NCBI RefSeq assembly: GCF_002099425.1
Contig: NW_018344037.1
Span: forward strand, 10,808,501-10,872,500
DNA from: Phascolarctos cinereus
Taxonomy: Eukaryota; Chordata; Mammalia; Diprotodontia; Phascolarctidae
DNA: 64,000 nucleotides
Direction: 5' to 3'
Position numbers and translations under genes: made by a program. Below are positions 57,760 to 64,000 of the stretch, in pieces (positions within the stretch are counted from its first letter, which is position 1; the number at the start of each line of letters is the position of its first letter). The notes beneath the pieces were generated by a model that saw only the letters and a list, made by a program, of their open reading frames with translations, was not told the origin of the DNA and made no database searches.

Positions 57760-58430
57760 CTCATATCATGTACATGATTTAGTTAAGGATAGGAACAGAA
57801 AATGATATATACATTTTGCCAGAGGGTGAGATAATCCAGAGTGCAAAAGATTGTTATTATGACAAGCTCAGGGCATAGCCTGCTTGCTGGAACTTAGATC
57901 CAGGAAATAGATTTTCTCCAAATACCTTGACATTTCCCCCTTTCAGCCAAAGGGAGAGAGTTTGAACAAACCGCTATTCTTATGACCAATAAAGGAGAGG
58001 CAGCCACATATCAAGATGCCACAAGTTCAGTTGGGGACCTATGAGGGATGTATATCCCAGATATCATTGTTAGACATTGATTCCTTGGCAAGCAGAAGAG
58101 AGCGGCAGACCACGAATGTAGATGGAGAAAATGCCCACATACTTGAATCAGGGCGTTTGTGGTCAGGCACATAAGTACACATTCACAAGTTTGGCATCTG
58201 CGGGCATAGTTAGAAGCATGTAGGGGGGCCCTTAAAAACAATGGTTAATTGTCAGTTTTTGGATAAGACATATGGGTTTCTTGAAATGTACAGTTGTGAG
58301 AAAACTCCTTGTATCAGTTTTTCAATTTGAGTTTTTGGTTAGCATAACATAGGTCCTTAAACAGCATGAAGAGATGGTCCAGTTTCCACCCATGCAGGAT
58401 TAGGTTCAAATAATGCAACAAAATTATTTA
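57760..58430 (-). mobile_element. LTR-retroelement fossil: LTR edge plus adjoining internal sequence
   Basis: On the minus strand a purine tract (57933-57944) is followed at once by TG (57932-57931). This is the standard junction between the internal region and the start of a 3' LTR. Sequence to the left (about 57760-57932) would be a partial LTR, and sequence to the right (to about 58430) the internal part next to it. Both are incomplete and the element is broken. Its class is not determined. It sits between two parts of one L1, so it may be younger than that L1. Confidence 0.5.
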
Positions 58431-58479
58431 CACAATTCCCATAAAGAAGGGAGAAGATGGAGTGAAATGTAGTTAGCAA

Positions 58480-58693
58480 TAGTGACTATGAAAAAAGAAA
58501 AATTTGAAGGAAGTTTCTCTGATAAGGGCCACATTTCTCAAACATAAAGAGAACTGAGTCAAATTTATTAAAACAAAACAAAATGAACAAACAAACAAAA
58601 AACAAAACACATTCCCCAGTTGATAAATGGTCAAAAGATATGACCATTTTTCAGATGAAGTAATCAAAGCTATTTATAGCCCCATGAAAAAAT
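58480..58693 (+). mobile_element. LINE-1 ORF2 fragment (host of HAL1), left
   Basis: 'gtttctctgataagggccac', 'gaactgagtcaaatttatta', 'ttccccagttgataaatggt', 'cagatgaagtaatcaaagct'. It breaks at 'ccatgaaaaaa', where HAL1 begins. Confidence 0.88.
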
Positions 58694-58700
58694 ACACTAG

Positions 58701-59553
58701 GGCAGAGCCAAGATGGTGAAGTGAAAGTAGTGACTTGCTTGAACTCTCCCCCAAACCCCTCCAAATACCTATAAAAATAGCTCTAAACAAATTGTAAAGT
58801 AGCAGAACCCAAAAAAAGACAGAGTGAAGCAAAATTCCAGCCCAAGACAACCTGGGTGATTGATCAGAAAGGTGTATCGCACCAGGCTGGGAGCACAGAG
58901 CGACTTGACATAGCGCAGGCCAAGAACCTGGAGCTGGCCTCAGAGGACTGAATCACAGGCAGCTGTGGTTTTTTCCATACTTCTCAACCTATGAATGCCA
59001 GGGACAACTTAGAAGGTTAGTGGGAAAAGTCTGTTTCTGCAGTGCTAAGATAGAAACGTAGGGTCTCAGCTCTATTCTCCAAGCACAGCCCGGGGTGGGG
59101 GCTGCCTCCTGAACTTCTAGCCCACAGATTGAGGGGGAATCCAGTGGCTGATCAGACAGGGATTGCAGAGATCTTTTTGACAGTGCTGAGGCAGGAATCT
59201 CTTGTTTTGCCCATGTTTGGATCTGGGTCAGAGTTCTGGGCAGCGGTCCTGGTGCGAGAAGGAGTGCTGGCATGATGGAGCTTGTAGTAGCTGGGAAGAA
59301 GAAATTCTCCTCACAGCTCCAGGACACAAAGGAGTGTTTGTGGTCAGTAACAGACCAGAACACAGGCCAGGAAAGGATTAAACACCTCCCCCCATTATCA
59401 CACCTCCTTGGAAGAACTGAAAATTTACATGTCCCTACAAGTATTTCAGAAAACTGCTGTACAAACCCCAAAGCATGGAACACTACATTCTCCACATTAG
59501 AAGCAGACTTTTCCTTAACAAAGAGTTTAAAACTCAAGTAATTTGGCCGGGTC
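58701..59553 (+). promoter_or_regulatory. HAL1 5' UTR (presumed internal promoter)
   Basis: L1-type 5' UTRs carry their own promoter, so this 853-bp, GC-richer block is inferred to be the promoter region. No single promoter element is identifiable. The longest open frame of the window (193 codons, minus strand, 58989-59570) lies antisense over it. Confidence 0.5.
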
Positions 59554-60678
59554 ATGAGAAAGCAGCACAAAAAAGAGCCAGACTATATTATCTTGCTTTG
59601 GTGACAAAGAAGATCAAAACTTACAAACAGAAGAAGACAACAAAGTCAAAGCTCCTACATCCAAAGCCTCCAAAAAAAAAATATGAATCACTCCCAAGCC
59701 TTGGAACAGCTCAAAAGGGATTTTGAGAAGCAAGTAAGAGAAATAGAGGAAAAACTGGGAAGAGAAAGGAGAGTGATGCAAGAAAATCATGAAAAACAAG
59801 TCAACAGCTTGCTAAAGGAGACCCAAAAAAATACTGAAGAAAATAACACCTTAAAAAATAGCTTAACCTGAATAGCAAAAGAGGTCCAGAAAGCCAATGA
59901 GGAGAAAAATGCCCTAAAAAGAAAAATTGGCCAAATGGAAAAGGAAGTCCAAAAGCTTACTGAAGAAAATACTTCCTTAAAAGTTATAATGGAGCAGTTG
60001 GAAGCTAGTGACTTTATGAGAAATCAAGACACTGTAAAACAAATCCAAAAGAATTAAAAAATAGAAGACAATATGAAATATCTCATTGGAAAAACAGCTA
60101 ACCTGGAAAATACATCCAGGAGATAGAATTTAAAAATCATTGGACTCCCTAAAAGCCGTGATATAAAAAAAAAGAGCCTGGACTCCCTAAAAGCCGTGAT
60201 AAAAAAAAAGAGCCTAGACATCATCTTTCAATAAATTATTACGGAAAACTGCTCTGATATTTTAGAACGAAAGGGCAAAATAGAATTGGAAAGAATCCAT
60301 CGATCTCCTTTTGAAAGAGATCCCCAAAGGAAAACTCCTAGGAATATTGTAGCCAAATTCCAGAGTTCCGAGATCAAGGAGAAAATACTACAAGCTGCCA
60401 GAAAGGAACAATTCAAGTATTGTGGAAACACAAACAGGATAACACAAGATTTAGCAGCTTCTACCTTAAAGGACCACAGGGCATGGAATGTAATATTCTG
60501 TAGGGTAAAGGAGATGGGATTACAACCAAAAATCACCTACCCAGCAAAAGTGAGTATAATCCTTCAGGGAAAAAAAATGGTCATTCAGTGAAATAGAGGA
60601 CTTTCAGGCATTCTTGATGAAAAGACCAGAGCTGAATAGAAAATTTTACTTTCAGATACAAGACTCAAGTGGAACATG
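59554..60678 (+). pseudogene. HAL1/L1 ORF1p-like RNA-binding protein, inactivated
   Basis: ORF1p coats LINE RNA and acts as a trimer in the cytoplasmic ribonucleoprotein. The frame starts MRKQHKKEPDY. A coiled coil runs from about residue 45 to 180 (heptads such as LEQLKRDFEKQVREIEEKL). An RRM-type start NLKIIGLP is at residue ~192, and a C-terminal domain from ~245 holds RIHRSPFERDPQRKTPRNI, the AARKEQ block and QPKITYPAKV, all colinear with human ORF1p. In-frame stops fall at 59602, 59869, 60055, 60124 and 60232. The frame then shifts near 60575-60590, the last part (EDFQAFLMKRPELN) being in another frame. The start is the first ATG of the colinear frame. Length, about 375 codons, is close to intact L1 ORF1. 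Confidence 0.85.
60142..60215 (+). repeat. Tandem duplication in the HAL1 ORF1 relic
   Basis: A 38-bp unit (60142-60179) is followed directly by a 36-bp copy (60180-60215), differing by loss of two bases in the A-run. The net gain is 36 bp, so the downstream frame is kept although the second copy is read in a different frame. Confidence 0.95.
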
Positions 60679-60815
60679 AAGAGGTAAAGAGGAAAGATAA
60701 ATCAGAAGAGAATTATTAAGGTTGAACTGTACATTTTTGCATAGAAAGATGATATTTATAAATCATGAGACCTTTGTCAGTATTAGGGTAGTTGGAGGGC
60801 AAACATTTTATGCAT

Positions 60816-60816
60816 G

Positions 60817-60848
<32 letters not shown>
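60816..60848. repeat. (GATA)n in the HAL1 3' UTR
   Basis: Eight TAGA units. Confidence 0.97.
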
Positions 60849-61079
60849 GGGCACAGGGTGAGTTGAAGATTAAGGGTTCATATCTAGAGAACAAAATTAA
60901 GGGATAAGAGAGGATTATATTTGGAGAAGAAGAAAGGGAGAGTTAGAATGTGGTAAATTATCTCACAAAAAAAACAGAAAAGAAAAGGCTCTTACAGTGG
61001 AGGGGAAATAGGGGAAGATGAGAAGGAATTAGTGAATCTTATTCTCACAGAATTTGGCTTGAGGAGGGAATAACATACA

Positions 61080-61680
61080 AATTCAATTGGGTATGGAAAT
61101 CTGTCTTAACCTACAGGAAAATAGGGGGGAGAAGGGCACAGGAGAGTAGAGGAATGATAGAGAGGAGAGCAGATTGGGAAAGGGGGCAATCAGAAGCAAA
61201 TACTTCTGAGGAGGTACAGGGTCAAAAGAAAGAATAGAATAAATGGGAGGGCAGGATAGGATTAAGGGAAATAGAGTTAATTTTTCACAACATGTCTACT
61301 ATGGAAGTGTTCTGCATAACTGCATGTGTATAACCTATATTGACTTGCTTGCCTTTTTAATGAGGGTGAGTGGGGAGGGAGGAAGGGAGAAAATTTGGAA
61401 CCCAAAGTTTTAAAAACATATGTTTAAAAACATGTTTTCATGTGCAGCTGTGAAATAAGAAATATAGCAAATGGGGTATAGAAGTCTATCCTGCCCTGCA
61501 GGAAAACAGAAGGGGAAGGTGATAAGAGAAGGAGGGGAGAGATAGAAGAGGGGCAGACTAGGGGAAGGGGTATTAAGAATGCATGCCATCTGGGGGTGGG
61601 GGATGGGTGAGATGGGGTGAATATTTGGAATTTAAAATCTTGTGGAAGTAAATATTGAAAAATAAAAATAAATAAATTTA
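61080..61680 (+). repeat. Duplicated HAL1 3' end
   Basis: Two successive blocks look alike: 'gggtatggaaatctgtctta' at 61089 and 'gggtatagaagtctatcctg' at 61473 both lead into A/G-rich tracts. Each ends in an L1-type terminus ('gagaaaatttggaacccaaa' at 61387; 'gaatatttggaatttaaaat' at 61619). Confidence 0.7.
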
Positions 61681-61694
61681 TATAAAAAAGAAAA

Positions 61695-62345
61695 ATGAAA
61701 AAAGAAAAATGCTCTCCCTATTGATTGAAGAAATTCAAATTAAACCAATTATGTGGTACTACCTCATACTTATTAGATTGGCTAATAGAACAGAAAAAGA
61801 TAAATGACAAATGTTTGAAGAGATGTGAGGGGAAAAATGAGACATTAATGCACTGTTGGCAGTTGTGAACTCATTCAACCATTCTGTAGAACAATTAGGA
61901 ACCATGATCAAAGGAGTATAAAACCATACATGAACTAGCAATACCACCACTAGTTCTATGTATCAAGACACTGAAAAAAGGAAAAGTACTAATATGTACA
62001 AAAATGTTTATAGGTACTCCTTTCTGGTGGCAAAGAATTAGAAATTGAGGCAATGCCCATCAGCTGGAGAATGGCTAAACAAGTTGTGGTATGTGATTGT
62101 GTTGGAATACTACTGTACTATAAGAAATTATGAGCATGATGCTTTCTGATAAACCTGGAAAGACTTACATGAGCTGATGTAAAATGAAATGTACTGTGTA
62201 CAAGGAAATGAAATATTGTAAGATGATCAGGTGAGAATGACTTACTATTCTTGGCAATACAATGATCCAAGACAACTCTGAAGGACTTATGATGAAAAAT
62301 GCTATCCATCCCCAGAGAAAGAGCTGAAGTTTTTGAAGGGTTAAA
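61695..62345 (+). mobile_element. LINE-1 ORF2 end (host of HAL1), right
   Basis: Resumes with 'aaaaatgctctccctattga', 'ttagattggctaatagaaca', 'taatgcactgttggcagttg', 'gcccatcagctggagaatgg', 'atccatccccagagaaagag'. It stops at about 62345 without a 3' tail. Confidence 0.9.
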
Positions 62346-62354
62346 GCTTTAAAA

Positions 62355-63445
62355 AAGGAACCCTCTTTATATCATCTCCAACAAGTCTTGGCCTAACCTT
62401 TGCTGGAAAAACTCCAAGGGGAATCCACCATCTCTTGAGACAATGCCTTCAACCTTGGGATTGGTGTAATTAGGAAGTTCTTCCAGATATCAGGCCATAT
62501 GTTTCTTCACAACATCCACTCATTGCTCCCAGTTCTTCATTCTATAATTAAGTAGGCATCTAACTGTCCTGCACAACAGTTTGTTGTGCTCCTTCAAATT
62601 CCTGAATATAGCCATCATGTTCAAATCCAGCCTTCATTTTTCTTTTCTCTAGTCTAAGCATCTTAATGCTTTCAAGTGATATTCGTAGGACACAGAGCGA
62701 AGGCCCTGCATCATACTGGCTGCTTTTCTCTTAATGTTCTTCAGCTTATAATGATCACAATAAAAGCAGCATTTACAGAGTGCTCTAAAGTTTGCAAACA
62801 ACTTTAAATTAATTATCTCATTAAGATGTAATACCCAAAACTGGACACAATATTTCAGATGATCTGATCACGCCAGATTCCACTATCTCCCTATTCCTAG
62901 AAGTTTGGCCTCTGGCAATATCACTTATAATATTAACTTCCTTGGCCTCCATGACACAGTGCTCACTCTTGTTGAACTTTGGATTCCTTAAAAGCCCCAT
63001 ATCTTTTACAAACCACTGTATAATTATACCCACCCTCAATTTTGCATTTGTGAAATAAAATTCCCCACTGAAATTTGATACTTTACATGATTGAACTTTA
63101 CTTTATTAGATTTGGCCAATAGTTGAACCTATGGAGATCTGTTTAGATTCTAACTGTCATTCAGTGGGTTAAATATACCACTGAGCTTTGTGTCATCCAC
63201 AAAATTCGTGAGTATGTCGTCCTGTGATTTTGTCCAAGTAAATGATAAAGGCGTCAAACAGTGCAAGGCCATGCATGGATTCCTGGGGCACACCACTGGA
63301 GACCTTTTGTTAACATGACATGAAACAATATATTAACCACTATTCCTAATCCAGCCATTCAGCCATTTATGCATCCATGACTTCAGGCTATATAATTCCA
63401 TATTTTCCACATGAAAAGTAGGATATTCTTTATCTAAGCTGGTCT
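62355..63445 (-). repeat. CR1/L3 LINE
   Basis: About 1.1 kb, reversed, matching the conserved CR1/L3 3' half: 'ccaccatctcttgagacaat', 'ggaagttcttccagatatca', 'ctctagtctaagcatcttaa', 'cccaaaactggacacaatat', 'tagctttgtgtcatccacaa' in variant form, 'attcctggggcacaccactg'. One of the longer CR1-type remnants here. It is interrupted by a MIR-like piece. Confidence 0.82.
62757..62825 (-). repeat. MIR-type SINE fragment inside CR1/L3
   Basis: 'gcagcatttacagagtgctc', 'taaagtttgcaaacaacttt', 'aattatctcatt', inserted in the CR1/L3 sequence. Confidence 0.65.
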
Positions 63446-63499
63446 GTTTTTAACCAAAAAAAATAAAATTTTTGGTGATTAAAAAAAAATACTTGAAAA

Positions 63500-63798
63500 A
63501 CTGTTCTCATGAGATCCAAGCTTGAGAAATGTCAATCATGGTAACTGCTCACTCAAGAATAAAGAATGACTGTTTTGTGGTCCCACCCCTTTCATGTACA
63601 TAAGCCCTGCCTTTGCCTCAACATGTTAAACTCTCCTTCTTAGGGTGGGGGAATATTGTTTGCAAGAATTTTCCTTATGCTGAAATAAATTAAACTTCTG
63701 TTTGATTTCTAACTCTCCTGTCTCTAACCTTCACTGTTCAGCTCTGGCCATCCCAGACTAAAGGCTGGTTCTGGTCCATTTGACATATAATTCTAACA
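63500..63798 (+). mobile_element. Solo LTR-like fossil
   Basis: The right edge ends in CA at 63797-63798. A polyadenylation signal lies at 63684-63689, followed by a U5-like C/T-rich segment. I recognise the block 'cagactaaaggctggttctg' near its end from marsupial LTRs. The left edge is not clear. No internal region is visible. Confidence 0.5.
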
Positions 63799-63904
63799 GT
63801 GAAGGAATTAGTGAGCTAGTACTGAATTCATTGTAGCCACAGTGTAGTATCAATAAGATTATGACTATGTCTATTAAATAGAAGACCAGGTTTTGGAAGT
63901 AGGT

Positions 63905-64000
63905 AATATTTTAAGTCAAGTCAACAAGTCAATAAAGCATTTATTAATTGCTTACTGGCTGCCACTAAGTGTGCTAAGCACTGGAAATACAAACACAAGC
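63905..64000 (-). repeat. L2 LINE, 3' end, running off the window
   Basis: 'aagcatttattaattgctta', 'actaagtgtgctaagcactg', 'gaaatacaaacacaagc'. Confidence 0.85.

Larger units (their letters stand above)
58694..61694 (+). mobile_element. HAL1 (half-L1) retroelement, nearly full length
   Basis: A 3.0-kb element starting with an L1-type 5' end ('gcagagccaagatggtgaag'). It has an ~855-bp, relatively GC-rich 5' UTR, an L1-like ORF1 relic (59554-60678), and then ~1 kb of A/G-rich 3' sequence with no trace of ORF2. That is the definition of HAL1, known from several mammals including opossum. It ends with an A/T-rich tail at 61650-61690. The sequence atgaaaaaa stands at both borders (58684-58692 and 61695-61703) and is the likely target duplication. 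It is inserted in an older L1. Confidence 0.85.

Noticed and set aside
62355-63445. Host gene on the minus strand suggested by the conserved-looking text
   Set aside because: The text matches the CR1/L3 3' half, and no long frame is open.

Overview
This window looks like a gene-poor, AT-rich stretch of a marsupial nuclear genome. I found no exon, tRNA, rRNA or other host gene that I can support. Identification rests on recalled consensus sequences and family hallmarks, because no search could be run. The evidence for a marsupial is the mix of repeats: very many L2 and MIR/CORE-type SINE copies, LINE-1 with marsupial-style 3' ends, a Bov-B-like RTE LINE, tRNA-derived SINEs that borrow the RTE tail, L3/CR1 remnants, a HAL1 (half-L1) element, hAT miniature transposons and a few solo LTRs. 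The species cannot be settled from this window.

Layout. 1-12 kb: old SINEs (MIR-type), L2 pieces, an L2 reverse-transcriptase relic (7945-9562) split by a younger insertion, a hAT copy, and a SINE inside a SINE (11090-11480). 12.4-13.1 kb: a solo LTR, the most CpG-rich spot in the window. 14.4-16.9 kb: a CR1/L3 relic, then a three-level nest (L1 in an RTE-tailed repeat in a hAT element). 18-23.6 kb: L2, a palindromic hAT MITE with a perfect 8-bp target duplication, and a 1.7-kb L1. 24.8-26.9 kb: a 2.1-kb L1 on the minus strand. 27-28.7 kb: an L2 interrupted by MIR, hAT and SINE. 29.7-30.3 kb: a possible processed retrocopy of an unidentified 3' UTR. 31.6-33.05 kb: the Bov-B-like RTE. 34.1-35.9 kb: an L1 split by a solo LTR. 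36-47.3 kb: L2, hAT and SINE copies plus two unexplained pairs of direct repeats. 48-49.2 kb: an L1 with its 5' UTR joined directly to its 3' end. 50-57 kb: mostly sequence I cannot classify. 57.3-62.3 kb: an L1 host carrying an LTR-element fossil and a nearly full-length HAL1. 62.4-63.4 kb: CR1/L3. 63.5-64 kb: a solo LTR and an L2 end.

How the parts relate. The autonomous LINEs (L1, RTE, L2, CR1) supplied the machinery, and the SINEs, HAL1 and RTE-tailed repeats copied themselves with it. The insertion order can be read from the nesting: L2, MIR, CR1 and some hAT copies are oldest, RTE-tailed SINEs and L1 are younger, and the solo LTR in L1 and HAL1 in L1 are among the youngest. All open reading frames longer than about 90 codons lie in repeats, microsatellites or unclassified sequence, and none looks like a host protein.
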